From assembly GCA_026936325.1 (NCBI GenBank), contig JAPTHN010000015.1, positions 5,110,117 through 5,174,116 on the forward strand: DNA of 64,000 nucleotides, given 5' to 3'. Origin of the DNA: Platynereis dumerilii (lineage: Eukaryota; Annelida; Polychaeta; Phyllodocida; Nereididae). The position numbers and the translations under genes were made by a program. Of the stretch, positions 27,011 through 40,095 are shown piece after piece. Below the pieces are notes generated by a model, which worked only from the letters and a program-made list of their open reading frames with translations, made no database searches and had not been told where the DNA came from. Each line of letters begins with the position of its first letter. Positions within the stretch are counted from its first letter, which is position 1.

Positions 27011-27322
27011 GCATTACAGACTATGTCATGCTCTGTTTTGCCCTGGGCAGAAAAGGTTCCAGTCTGGCTGAGCATGTCTTAGGCCATCATCTCTCTCCAG
27101 GAACACTCTGATGATTTTATCTCATCACCCTTGGGGTCATTCAAAGAGGTAGCCAAGCCAGTAGCGGCATTACAGACTATGTCATGCTCTGTTTTGCCCT
27201 GGGCAGAAAAGGTTCCAGTCTGGCTGAGCATGTTTTAGGCCATCATCTCTCTCCAGGAACACTCTGATGATTTTATCTCATCACCCTTGGGGTCATTCAA
27301 AGAGGTAGCCAAGCCAGTAGCA
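27011..27322. repeat. Recent 156-bp tandem duplication
   Basis: Two adjacent copies with a period of 156 bp begin gcattacagactatgtcat. I see one difference between them (catgtc against catgtt). It duplicates landmark M and the bases after it. The near identity marks a very recent event. Confidence 0.9.
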
Positions 27323-30300
27323 GTCAGTTTTAGATCCTTTATATCATTCTGTGGACGGAGATAAATTTGAGGAGTTTCCTATCAGAAATTATATTACAAA
27401 TTATGGGACATGTTACTGTCTATTCCCCTAATCCCCTGAGTTTCATCATAGATGGCTTTCTTGTACACATGGGATTAGTAGCCACAAAATGAGGTACCTC
27501 AAGGTGAGCCACTGAAGCCCTACAAATCTCTTGTCTGGTAAATGGCCTTGGAAGGACAACACACCTAACCATCCATTGGCCTCTTGCACACTTGCCATTC
27601 CTCACATTGAAGTCTGACATGAGCTATAGCCGGCCTGAGTTCTTTTACATAAAGGCCTCATTAGGACCCATGAGTGATTATATTGAGTTGGAAGGACACA
27701 AAGTGGATTGTTGAAGAAGCCTGCCTCCTTGGCACCAGGGGCCAAACAAAGCCAGAGATGCAACCCTCTTTGGTAACCATTAATGGAGACCTTGCCTTGA
27801 TGCCATAATCGCTTTAATGCTGGTCCTTTTGGCCTGAGGCACTACTCATCTCTCTTGGTCTAACATTACACCTATTGTCTACAGTGGTCATGTTTGCTCT
27901 TCATTAGGCAAGTGGCTTCCTTGCCTTTTTGTCTGTCCAAACAAGGCTCAACAACTTCCTCCCTATGAGGAATGGCTTATGACATACAGTTGTTCAGTAC
28001 ACATTGTATGACAAGAACAAATTTGTTAGAAAACATTTCAGGAATGCTTTCTTCAAGTAAATTTAATTTCACTTCATTCTGTTTGACCCTCCACAGAAAC
28101 ATGAGGTTCATGTTCATTATAATCGTAGTGCAGCTGCTTTGTAGACTCTAATGTATATTAAAATTTCAGACAATTTCTGACAAACAATTTTTGAGCTGGT
28201 GATTAACATACCAACCTATTGACTCTTTTATACTCTATTAAATCTTCACGATAGATTTACCACTTTCACCAGTGTCAGTACAAGCAATGAGATATAATAC
28301 AAGTCCAGGCAGAAGGGTGCAGATGTGGCAACATTCATTTCCCTACAAGCTGAGTCTGTCGCTGTCACTTATTGATGGCTTTCATGTAGCTTCGGGACCC
28401 GGACAGATATCGGCCAGCGATGATAGGTGAACCAGCAGTGTCACAAGCAATCTCATATTATTTGTCCCATCCTGTAGTATTTCATGGGTTTGATAAGCAC
28501 TCATTTAGAAGGCTTCAAAAATAATCTAGACAATCATGTTATCATGTCACTGTTTGGTGGAGGCTTAATCAAACCGAACATTAATATCCTGTTACCCGGG
28601 AGCAACACAACTGGCTTGGTGCTTCAGTGTCACATACCTGTTACATCTGCTTTCAGTTTACCGATACCATGTTGAGGACAACCCATTGTTTAGGGCTTCA
28701 ACCTTGCCTAGGGATCCATACTCAGTTATTACTCACTCTTTCAGCAGGAAGTCATATGTACTAGGTGATAGCCTTCCGAGGTCTTCAGCATGCTCTCTCT
28801 TCCATCTGTAAATTGATCAATTAGTTTCCATGACAACCTAGAAATGGAGCAATTGTGGCAGCATGCGAGAGCATACAATGAAGTGTAGATCTACTCAAAC
28901 AAAAGCACTAGCTGGTAGAAAATATGTGATTTCACTGCTGGCTTTTTCATGTCCTCAGCAGTGACAGGAACACTGAGACACTATACAGTGTTGGTACCAG
29001 TTATTTAATAATAAATGTCAGCCTACTTCAAGGGCCCTTTTATTGCGACTGATAGTGTCAGTCAGACTGTAAACAGCCTAATACTTCTGGATTCTTGCCC
29101 ATCACCACTGACTTATAGCCCAGCTTGCCAAATAAATCTGCTCCACGAGTCCTCCAGTGCAACTTATATCTTTGACAAGGCTACGTTTACCACTTGAAAA
29201 ATGAACCAAAGAGATAACTGATGAAAAGAACTAAAGGAAACAGGAAAAAAAAACAATTAAAGATAATCAAAGAGGCAGCGGAGCACTCAAAGCAGCGACC
29301 CATGTTGTGATCCAATATTAGTGTCACTCTTAAGCCATGAGTTGAGTTTTGGACACTACTCATCCTGGGTAGGGCAGTGTCATTACGGAGGGTGCCTTAT
29401 TGGAATATACGGTTGATAGTGTAGGCTATCACGGGCCTCCTGACAAGGTTGCTTGAAATGTGGGGCCATGCTGGGATCACCTGCCTCAAAAGCTTCCTAA
29501 AAACCAAGCTTATTGGCCTTCCCCTGCATGTTTTTTACGCTCGATGAGGGGAAATGGGCACCAACAGGCTGTGTGCACTATGCGCCGTGTCTCCCAATGT
29601 ATTGCCACTCATTTGCGTGGAGTCATTTCCTTCCCATTACATGGCCTCTGTGTTACAGTTTTCCAAATGTGCCTCTTAACGCACTTGAGTTTGTTGCAGA
29701 GCCTGTGGAAGTTCATGACTCCATTATATGCAGAATTAGGCTAATGAAACAATTCACACGTGAAAGGGGACTCTCTCAACAATTGCTGTTCATGACATCA
29801 GTTACTGTCGTAATTTGTCCTAGATCAGGAAGTTCTTGCAATGGATGATAATTTGGTGTGCCAGATGGTAAAAAAGAAAAAATAGATATGTCATTTTCAC
29901 GATTGTAATACCAGAAAGTCTCTTAAAATCGTAGTTTCATTTCTAGAAATGAGAGTTTCTATTGAATTCCAGCTGACAATTCTTTCGATTAAACAAACAT
30001 CTTGAGTAATGATTCTCCGTTTCTCATGCACTGTCTAACTATCAGTTTTTAATTACACTTTAGAGCTCTTTGCAGCCTTGTAGTCCATTGGCAAATTAAT
30101 TTTCCTCTTTCCAATTTACAAACTGGCTTTTCCACCTCATTGACAGGTTTCTGTTGGTTTTTGATCTTCTTATTCAGATGAGTTCTTAAATCAGTTTGTT
30201 TATTGACAATTATGTTGCCAGATACAATATGTCCTTAATGAACTGGTTAAACCAAAACTGGCAGAAACAAATCATAAAAAACAATCCAGAGACAGTGACT

Positions 30301-31723
30301 TCACAAGACCAAGTTGAATGTTAATTTTGAAACTGTTTAGACTACTAATCTGAAAAGAGAAAAAATTACAGGAGACCTATGACGTTTGTTTTTGACTGAC
30401 AGGAAAAAGGATTATCCTTCGGAAATTAATATCAAAATCAGCTATTAATGACACATCATAAGGGCTCCTATCAATCATGAACAATAAACAGCCTGTATGG
30501 TTTTCATGCTTAAACAGTGTCTTCATGATAAATTATCATCTTCTCCTAATATGACTCGTATTTAAAGTTCAGATTTCACAGAGAGAATGATACTCTATTT
30601 CCACTTAACTAATGAAATTGACTGTAACACAGGGCAGTAATTGAAAGAAAATGGGCAGAAGTCTGCAAGCCTCCCTTGTTTTTTAACCAGGATTGTCAGG
30701 ATGCAAAGCCTAAAGTCTTCACAAATTTACACTGTATTCGAAAGAACTTCGCAATTTAAACTCACTAATGCAATTAATTCTACAGGACTACAGTGAATGC
30801 AATTACTTTCACAACTTGTCCAACAGCTATGACTGCGGCTGAATGCAAATTGCCTTGAGCAGACAGAAATTTGTCAATGTTGGTCAGTGTAGCATCCACT
30901 TACCAACGGACTGCCCTGTGGACACTCTGTGGACACTCAAAGGCTCACAGTTTAGGATCAGCAGCTGTCTGGCACTATGTATGGCTACCATGGACATCCA
31001 TAAGTAACATGGGGACTTCTAATGGCTTGCTTCTCTCTCCTTGGATGGAATGTGTAAGAGAATATACTGAAACTGGCAGACTAATAAATGTATAAGACCG
31101 TCCATTTATTTCTTGTTGAATGACTGTGGCATAAGCTTTTCAGATTCAATGAATGTACCAAAGGCAAAACCTTAGCAGCGCTTAGAAATATTGTATTTTT
31201 CATCAAAAATACACCACTGCTTATCCTTTGCTATTCGGGCTAATAAAGAGGAGAGAAAAGTTCTTTTTTTGCCGAAACCAAGCCAATCAGATAACTGTAA
31301 AGTACGAAGTTTCATAGCCTTTTTTTTATACTCCATTTCACGTTTTTCCAATTCCCCAGACTGATAAAAACGGCGAGACAGAATTCTTATTATATCCTGT
31401 TCACCACAAAATATTGTTATGTCATGATTTCTCAATTTCCAATTTTCGATGGTCTCAGATTCACCAGTCTACTAACAAGGATATATAAAATGCATGAGTC
31501 ATGATTTTAGCTTCCTCTACAAAATAAATGTAGTCAGCTTTCAAATCCAATTTCTGACAGAGGTTCGGTAAGGTTGATCTTAACTTTCTAATTTTCACTG
31601 ACCTCATTCAGCTGAACAGATTTCTGGCGCCTCCAAATATATATAGTCTATTATACAAGCCAGCATGTATTTTTTATATTTATGACTTCCTATTCTATAA
31701 CATGAATTTTCATTTAATAGTGG

Positions 31724-31953
31724 CGAATCCTACCCCGGAACTCAATTTAGTCCGAGCCCATGGGACATTAAATGGAGGCGGGTTGTATCCAGTGTTCTAT
31801 GCTGGGGCAACTGAAAGACCCTGGACATCCCTGAATTAATAGGGTATGTACCAGACTCACAGTCTTCTCATCTCATCATCATATGGCGATCGCCTGCCTC
31901 GATATAGCCCACTAAGGTGCTGCAGAGGCGTAAAACACAAACAAACAAACAAA
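31724..31953 (+). mobile_element. SINE or 5'-truncated LINE with AAAC tail, 230 bp
   Basis: The insert is flanked by a 13-bp duplication, catttaatagtgg (31711-31723 and 31954-31966), and ends in four AAAC repeats. A long direct duplication plus a simple-repeat tail is the signature of LINE-type target-primed insertion. The body just before the tail (gaggcgtaaaacacaaac) resembles tails I associate with mollusc and brachiopod genomes, from memory only. Confidence 0.75.
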
Positions 31954-34900
31954 CATTTAATAGTGGTCTCATGCATCCGACTTTTAATACTCATCATTTC
32001 TGCTACATATATTGGTGTTATGAAAGTGTGTGTCTTCCCTCGGGCGCCAACCAATACTTGAACTACTAATCCTTAGATACATTCTTCAAGCCCAATTGTA
32101 TAAACACAAGCGCAGAGCTTCCAAGCAAGACACTTCGGTCTTACACTTCGGTCTTATAGTTATCTACTGAAGACTCACCCTTGAACTCTGCATAACACCC
32201 TACCTCACCAATCCAACAACGAAGTCTTTCACTGCTATAAGTTCATTGCTTGGATTGAAAGTGAATGTCTTGCATAGCCCCATTTCCGTATATCTCCCAT
32301 GAGCGATGAGGTTTCATCTTTTGAGGATTATTGTTTGAATTTTAAAAGATCTGTGTGTTAGGAAGAGGCATGTGACACCAGTAAGTTAGTCTTTCATAGA
32401 TTAGTGGTCAAATATCGATGTGTGCCTTACAGGCATATAGAAGCTTACCAGTAAGGCATGGAGCCAAAACTCCATAGTGCCATTAAGCTTGTTGACGACT
32501 GCTTCACTGCTGTGTTCCTGCATACATTTCCCCTTTTGAAGCCTCAATTACAAACCTCATGGGTTGCACCCTTAATGGTCCCTTATGATGCAAAACAGAA
32601 CCAGATGCCAATTTGCTTAGGCATTCACTGGAAATTGTTTTATGGGAGGCCTTTTGGTAATAGTTAATACTCCCAAGACCACAATAGAGACCACGTCATG
32701 TTTTTTGTCGCTTTGGGCGGAACAAGCTCCTCTCTACTTGAGCATGTTTTATGTAGGCCATCATCTCTCTCCTGGAATACTTTCCTGATGTTATCTCTCT
32801 ACATCTTTTGAGCTATACAATGGGGTAGCCTGCAGCTGTCAAAAACTGACTAATGCTGTTTTACCTTTGCGAGTTGTGTATGTTACATGTAAAGTGAGTC
32901 ACTGAAATCAGAGAAATTCCTTAAAATAGGTTAAAAACCAGTGTGTTAAGTATGTTGACCCTGCAAGAAAATTTTAAAACTCACAAAACTGTGTTAGTTC
33001 ACATCCTTTGCCGAGGTTCATAGTGCTCAAAGCTGTGCTATGTGCGATATACTAAAAAAAAATTGCTGACATACATGTTACAAAGTACAATATCTTTGTT
33101 AAGTTTCAATGTTTCGGTTCTGTGCACCAAATTCATTGTTATTTCAAGTACTCACATAGGTGCTCCACTGTTTGTTAGTCAAGCTTTGTCAAAACAAATG
33201 AGATTTGAGATGCGAATGGCAAAGAACTTTAAAGCTGGTTACAAGACCAAAGAGAAGCAATAATTCAAACTGATTTGTTAATTCTAACGATTGAGTGAAT
33301 TCTTTAATTAGACCAGCAACATCAAATAATTGCAATGAAAGCTTTTTTCAAGTGCTTTGAGTTGGTAACATGTTGAAGACCTCAAGCCTAGATTTGATAT
33401 GGTGATGGTGTAATCGGAATCTGCATGCCTGCAGATTTCTGCAATAAGCAGCAATACCTGAAAGCATATTTTCTATTCCTCTTTGTCGATTCAGGCAAAC
33501 CTTCGTTAAAAGACAGGATATATCATTTAGATTTCTAACTTATAAATTGCTAAGGAATAAGACTAATAGATGAAACTACCGTTGTAGGCATTAGATTTCT
33601 GCATTGTGTCTCTCTACCAGATCTGCTACCGAACTGAGTGTATTGGCATGCTTCATGCATTGAACCGCCACATCACAGTGACTGTAAGAAAAGCTTTCTG
33701 TGGCTCTAGTTACCTCACAGAATCCAGGTTTGCCTCACTGTTCTTTTCTGGGAAAGAAATAATTCAGATGAAAGTCACTACATAATATTTTCTTTGATGA
33801 TGCAGCTAAGAGCACATTTTGAAAACAGTTTTTTTTTCTGGTATTTCCATGCAGGATTATGAAAACATATATCGTAACTGGTTCTTTGTGTTAAACTACA
33901 ACACAAAAAGTAATGCACGCGCAAAGAGGAAACTACACGGAAGTAAAGAAGTTAATAAGCTTTCTAATTATTGTTTAAAGAGTACATTTTTGTGTTGTTT
34001 AACAAGCACTTTGCCTAACCAACTTCCCAAACTGCCCTTTGCAGATTGTTTTGGTCCTTCAATCAGCACTGACCAGGAACTGAGCTCCATCCCTTATTCA
34101 TAAACTGTTCCCAAGCTGGCATTATGCAGCTGTGCTTTGCCATCTTCTGTGGCCAGACCACATAAATATTGTTTTTATGGCCAACTAAACCTTTCCTGGT
34201 CATTTTTGTTCCCTCCTATCTCAGTGACATTTAATGGAAAGCAAGTTTCAGTCAGGCTGATAGAACTCTCTGAGTATTCTTGGCTGTTTCCTTCGGAGTC
34301 TTTCATCTGCATCGAAGGCTCTCATAATCATTGCTAGCATATTCTCATTTGAACTAAAAGAAAATATGTTATTCATAATCTGTGCACTGCCTTGTATCCT
34401 TACATTGAACACGTATATCAGGAACCTCCTTTTCCAAACATCTGACAAATTCATTGTGACCTCTAAGCACCAGTTTCCTCTCACAGTCATTGCTATTATG
34501 TTCTTACTTCCAAGATTTACTTGCCCTAGGTCCTTACTACTCTACAGTCATTCTTACAGGTGATTTAATTACCACTCAATTTTGGTCATTCATAGCTGCC
34601 TGTGAGAAATCACTGCTTTAAACAAGTGCTTGTTTGATATATCAGATGTGTGACGTTCTGTTGCTGCTGAACCAATCAGATTAAGCTAAAAGGCTATGTA
34701 TTTAGTGCCCAAGAACCATGTGCTAATTTAACAGGGCTCCCAGCAGCCCTATATTTCCTATGAATTCCTGTATTTCCCTTTATTTTTTGACTCCCTATAT
34801 TTCCCTGTATTTTCAAGCTTTTTGCCATGAAAAATCCCTATAAATTCCTATATTCTTATGGCATTAAATTATCAATTTCCATCTTTTCATGTGACCTTAA

Positions 34901-35357
34901 GATGGGTGTGTATTGTTTGCATTTGTCAGAGAGAACACCAGAATTCCAGGTCATTCCTTGGTCAACGTGCCAGTGTATCTTTTTTTGTTGTTGTGGCCGC
35001 TGGGAGGCCTGTAATTAAATCACCTGTAATATGTAATTCTTATTTTCAACATTTGACAAATAGCCATAAACATCTTCATTAACACTGCTATGAAACACTT
35101 ACTTACAAAAATAATTTATGAGTCATGGTGATGTATGACAAATTTTGTATATATCATTGCAGATGCAGTATGGCCATTTTGTATAATTCCTACTGTATAC
35201 ACTATACAGTTATTATCATATAAATATTACTTTTATAATGGTATGTGTATTTTATGTCAGTCATACTGTATAATTCATGTATTTGCAACACCAATTAGCA
35301 CTGAATAGCAATTCTATTATGATTACATAATGAGTTGATAAACAATTGTGTTGACAT

Positions 35358-35934
35358 TGTGACCCAGTTAAGTTGTTTATTTGAATGTGGAAACAAATGG
35401 AATGTTCTGTAGAAGAAATAATATATCTGGAAAACGCTGGATAATGAGTCATGCATTCCAGAAAGTCTGGAACATGCTAGAAGGTTTTGATGCATATAAA
35501 TATGCCCGGGAGCTGACATAGTCAGTCACTTCCTACCGTATCGCTGAATGGTGCACATCAGACTGAACATTGAGGATCACACTGTTGGACATTGTTACAC
35601 TGGATAATACACCGGATTAACTGGATTACAGTCGACCAGGAATCAGGACTCTGGATTATTTCTACACAGACGCTATTTTCAGTGGATTATAGGTCGCACG
35701 GACTTTATTGGACATTTCGAAATACCAACGGACCTCTGACTTCCGGAACTCTCTATGGACATTTAGCCATAGGATAACACAGATAAGTGGTTAAAATTAC
35801 TCTGGGTCACAAATAGTTAATTTTGAGTAAATTTAAACTTGTGAATATTGTAACTGTAAATATTTTTGTTGTTTTATTAAAATTGTAAACTTTAACTATC
35901 TGTGTTTGTTGTTCATTGCTGCTGACCCGTAACA
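35358..35934 (+). mobile_element. Probable solo LTR, about 577 bp
   Basis: It begins tgtgacccag and ends gacccgtaaca, that is TG...CA, flanked by gacat on the left and the one-mismatch copy gtcat on the right. A TATA-like word (tataaata near 35497) followed about 25 bases later by agtcagtc, and an attaaa poly(A)-like signal near 35877, fit the U3-R-U5 layout of an LTR read on the plus strand. No internal region is attached. It is treated as a fossil of an LTR retrotransposon, family not determined. The boundaries are less firm than for the one at 25111. Confidence 0.5.
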
Positions 35935-36399
35935 GTCATTGAATCCCATGAGTTAATAGATTGCTAGACTTGAGCGGGTCGTATTACCCTAACTGGACAC
36001 ACATTATAACGGAGGAGATATACAGTGACTCTATTACAATCATACACTATGTATATATAATTGACGCATTGATTGATCTGTTGCTTATTTACTCTGCAAT
36101 ACATTCCTGTTAGCTAGAGCCTGGAAGGCATGTGGCATGTGATGCATCATATGGGCACAAGGAAGAGTAAATGGAAGGTTAGGTTACATCTCATTCTTCT
36201 GCAAGTAGTACATCAGTCATTAGAAGGTCAATTTGCTGCTTTTTAGAGACAAGACAGATTTATTTAGCCCATGCCCATCAATTTGAATATGAACACCTGC
36301 ATTGGTGTCCATTCCCACTGATGTGACATGATGGTTTTTAATCGATCTTGAAGGTTAACAACGCAAGTACAGTTCCAGCAGTAGAATCTGTACTTGCAG

Positions 36400-36480
36400 T
36401 AAGTGAGTGAGTGAGTTTGTGTTTTACGCCCGATGAGCTCCAGTGTGGGCTATTTACAGGCAATTCTGTAATGCAGAAAT
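36400..36480 (+). mobile_element. SINE-like head (gtgagtgagtgag ... ttttacgcc)
   Basis: The words gtgagtgagtgag and gtgttttacgcccgatgag occur where other units read from landmark F to the aatcaatcatt stretch without them. Repeats opening this way are, as I recall, frequent in gastropod, bivalve and brachiopod genomes. The exact ends and target duplication are not resolved. Confidence 0.45.
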
Positions 36481-36839
36481 ACAAATATTCTGTTTAAAAA
36501 GTAACCATGTGATGTGTACTGATTCTGCTGATGTTGGACAAAAAATCAATCAATCATTTGATTATTTAACTGATGAAAAAATCTATCCAAGAGTACACAG
36601 AATAGTGATAGTTTGAGAAAGTCCATCCCTGAAATGCATCTCAAATCCTGGAGTCTATAATCCGGAAATAACCAAACATTTTACTACACTGGCTGATTTT
36701 CAGAAAAAAGAGATTGTGGCTTTATAAGTTTATTCAGAATGCGTAGTTAAACACGAACGTTCCAATAAAAAGATGATGCATGCACAACACTATCCCTATA
36801 CTAAAGGTAATTATATAGTACAATCAGTTTTTTTGTTTT

Positions 36840-36998
36840 CTGGTGGCCCCTTGGCAGCGACATTGAATGTAATAAAGGGGCACCAGCTTTGAGCGTAATT
36901 TATTTATTTATTATATATGTATATTTTAAAATCCATAATTGTAATGTAATGCCTCAAAGAAAATAAATGAATCTGAATCTGAATCTGAATCTGAATCT
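36840..36998 (+). mobile_element. Truncated LINE 3' end with GAATCT tail
   Basis: A stretch absent from the equivalent place in other units ends aaataaatgaatct followed by repeated gaatct (about 36969-36998). A non-coding body, an AATAAA-like word and a hexamer tail are typical of the 3' end of a 5'-truncated LINE. The left boundary is approximate. Confidence 0.5.
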
Positions 36999-38022
36999 AT
37001 GGATGCAGCATGAACAAGGTTGAAGAGTAAGAAAGTAGTCTACTGCCAGATCTGATACATTGTTTGCATAGCATAAGGTCAATTAATTGTAGTTTATGGA
37101 GATTGGACCTTGTGTCTGACCAAAAAGTCACTGCTATGGTACAGTGCAGAGAGAGAGCTTCAGTGTGGTAAGCTGCGGCTCAGGCAGCACGTTCAGGCTG
37201 TAATCACTGCACAGTGGTGTATATACGTGGACAAAGGAGAGAGTTAAGATAAGTCAGTCTTCCCTCAGGGGCTCACAGCTACCAGGATAGTGACTCCCAG
37301 GAGGTTCTTACTGCATATTAAAGCCATCAAACCATTTATTTAGCCCTACCATAGCTGACAGTCCTGCCTGGTGGACAAGGAAATTGTATGCAAAGGCCAA
37401 TCACTATTGTACAAACACAAGCTCAGAGGTTCCAATGAAGACACCTCAGTTTTACAGTCACCCACTAAAGGCTCACCCTAAAACACTGCACAACACTATC
37501 CCTATTCTATAACTAAATAAAATTACCTCTCCAAGCCTACAAAATCTGACACTTTCCCTAATTCATTGCTTTGATTGAAAGTGTACCCCTTGCTCAGTCC
37601 CATTTCCCTATGTCTCCTGTCTAGTTCACCTTTCGTGGATTAATGTTTCAATTAAGATTTGTGGCTTAGGGAGGGGCATGTGACATCAGTAAGGCAGGGA
37701 GGCAAAAACACAGTTGCCATTGCGCCTGTTTATGGCCGCTTTACTTCTGTGCTCCCTCATGTGTTTCGTCCATCAAAGCCTAAATTAAAAATCTCATGGG
37801 TTGTGCCCTTAAGATGCAAAACAGAACCAGATTGCTCATTTGCTTTTGTATAAAAGAAAAATCGTTTCACAGGAGGCCTTCAGGTACTGTAAATCACTCC
37901 CAGTCAGGTCTCAGAACAGCCTCAGAGACCATGTCATGCTTTGTGTTGCTTCAGGCAAGACAAGTGAATTTTCAGTTGAGCATGTTTTAGGCCATCGTCT
38001 CTCACCTGGATTATTTTGACAG

Positions 38023-38252
38023 ATAGTTTTTCCAAGATGCTGGTTGTCAGAACCTGTTTGATTTCATCAAAGTCCAATATTTGAATTACTAACACGCCAA
38101 AGAAGACAACCACATTTGAGCCAGAATCTGAGACAGGTCGTGCATGTGTGGTAACGTGGGCGTATCGCTCGAGTAGACAATTGATGGGTCTGGACTCATG
38201 TGAGAAGTGGATGGGGGCAAGGTTTCTTTCCGCCCGGGGACACTCAGCAGTT
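38023..38252 (-). pseudogene. Isolated nAChR N-terminal exon copy (unit 4)
   Basis: This differs from the exon at 50483-50711 by about ten substitutions and one extra T in 229 bases, far closer than the relics in units 1 and 2. Residues E-C-P-R-A-E-R-N-L-A, I-N-C-L-L-E-R-Y and V-V-V-F-F-G-V are all readable. The extra T shifts the frame at the end (S-I-L-E-K-L instead of S-I-W-K-N-Y). The acceptor AG has become CG, and the donor is replaced by ctgtca. No neighbouring receptor exon exists: landmark M adjoins it on one side. It looks like a recent stray copy, or a patch converted by the working gene, and is not spliceable as it stands. Confidence 0.85.
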
Positions 38253-39951
38253 CGGAAATCAAAAATGGACATGAAGATTTTTGTCACTCACCTGGGACCA
38301 ATTCCTTTTCCACTTTGTTAAGCTTGGATGTTTTGCTTCTGTGCACCAAATATATTGTCACTTTAAGTACTTGCTTTACTGTTTTGGTGCTTGTTGGCCA
38401 AGCCTTGCCAAAATAAATAAGGTTTTCCATGCGAAGGTCCAAGAACTTTAAAACTGGTTACAAGACAAAAGGAAGCAATAATTCAAACTGATTTGTTAAT
38501 GCTAATGATTGAGTGAATTCTTCAATTAAATTTAGCAACAGAGAATAATTACAATGAAGGCTTTTTCCATGTGCTTGGATTTTTAGAGTATTTTTAAGAT
38601 CTTAAGCCAAGATTTAATATCCTGTTGGTGTAATTAGAAGCCACCTGCAGCTGTCTGCGATGAGCAGCAATACCTGAAAGCTCTATTAACCTTTTTGGAT
38701 TGAGATAAACATTTGCAAAAAACAGGATGTATCATTGAGATCTCTAACTTATATATATAAATTGCATAGGAATAAGACTAATAGATGAATTCACTGCTGC
38801 TGGCATTAGATTTCTACATTGTGTTTCTCTACCAGATTTGCTGGCAAACTGAAGGTTTTGGCTTAACAAAAAAATGATTTTTTATTCAGGTATTTTGTCT
38901 GAACAAGAGTACAAAAAATACATATGGTAAATAGTTGTTTATGTCTAACTATAATACAAAAAAGTAATAGATTAACGAGAAGAAACGGCACAGCCTGGAA
39001 GCAGAGAAGTTAGAAAGCTTCTGAATTTATTATTAAAAAGGTACATTTGTGTATTGTATAACAAGCACTTTGCCTAACCAACTTCCCAAATTGCCTTTTA
39101 CGGATTGTATAGATCCTTCCTTGTTTGTCTCCTTTACCATCTTTCACCTGCGTCGATGGGTCTCATAATTGTTGCTGCCATAATTAATCTCCTTTCATCA
39201 TCATGCAAATATCCCCAAAGTTATTAATAATCATTGCACAGCGCAATAGTTCTTACTTTCTACGTGTACACTAAGTAATCACTACTTTCACACCTAGCGA
39301 ATAAGTCCCATGCCCTAACTTTCTCTCACAGTCATAGCTAACATATTTCTAGTTTAGACATCTCAAATATGACCATAAGGCCCTAACTTCCTCTACAGTT
39401 AATGTTACTGCTAAATTCTTATTTTCTAAATCTAAATAATAAGCTCTAGGTCCTAACTTGCTCACAGTCTTTGTTTCCGTATGATTCTTCCTTTCAACAT
39501 GTATCAAATAACCAATAAAATTCCTTTTCTTCGTAGCAGTTATACTGTTATTTTTTGCCTGGAATTATGGAATTATTGTAGACTCTTAAGTTACAGGATA
39601 CGAATGACAACTGCTCATAGGAAAGCACTGGAATGTTCCTTGAGCGTCATATACCTTATCTTCTATGTTATTCTGAATGATTCCTTAGCTGTGAGTGAGA
39701 TCATATCTAATACATTCAATGCTATCAGGAAAAGTAATTTAACATGTCACATCACTCACCAAAAAGGTCACAAGCTACCTAATGACAAATTGATAGTTAA
39801 TTTCAATGCAATGGGTATACCCTGTCATGAGGTCATTAATGCCCACTAGCAGCTGAATGTAAGTACTCATCATTCATCAACTGTAATGGATGGCCACAGA
39901 CTTTGACAGCTCTTATTACAGTAACTTGGTACATATAACAATGGAGGGGAC

Positions 39952-40095
39952 ACATAGACATAAACTGTGTACATATAATTGACTCATTACTTTTCTGTTG
40001 TTTAGTTACAGTAACTACTAACTACATAGACATAAACTGTGTACATATAATTGACTCACTGATTTTCTGTTGTTTGATTACAGTAACTGCAATAT
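39952..40095. repeat. 72-bp tandem duplication
   Basis: The block acatagacataaactgtgt and the following bases through gttacagtaact occur twice in a row with a period of 72 bp and a few mismatches. Confidence 0.8.

Larger units (their letters stand above)
23600..33050. repeat. Tandem segment unit 3
   Basis: Landmarks: D near 23920, F near 24780, I near 26310, M near 27070 and again near 27230, O near 27530, R near 28540 (as tgtttggtggaggc), T near 29030, W near 29600, Z near 30850. After about 32040 the order jumps back: a second copy of the stretch around M follows (32200-32820) and at about 33070 joins unit 4, with no receptor exons between. Bases 29850-30350 are non-coding with no recognised feature. 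The unit carries a probable solo LTR and a SINE/LINE tail, listed separately. Confidence 0.65.
33050..38880. repeat. Tandem segment unit 4 (short)
   Basis: Landmarks: D near 34030, F near 36210, I near 37190, M near 37980. There it stops: landmarks O to Z are missing, and M is joined directly to an isolated nAChR exon relic at 38023-38252, followed by the usual post-exon segment to about 38880. Bases 34600-35350 are not shared with other units and contain a T-rich stretch at about 34740-34860 with repeated ccctatatttccctgtattt-like words. No gene is visible. Confidence 0.65.

Noticed and set aside
34740-34860. T-rich words ccctatatttccctg as a satellite
   Set aside because: There are only a few irregular copies and no stable period.
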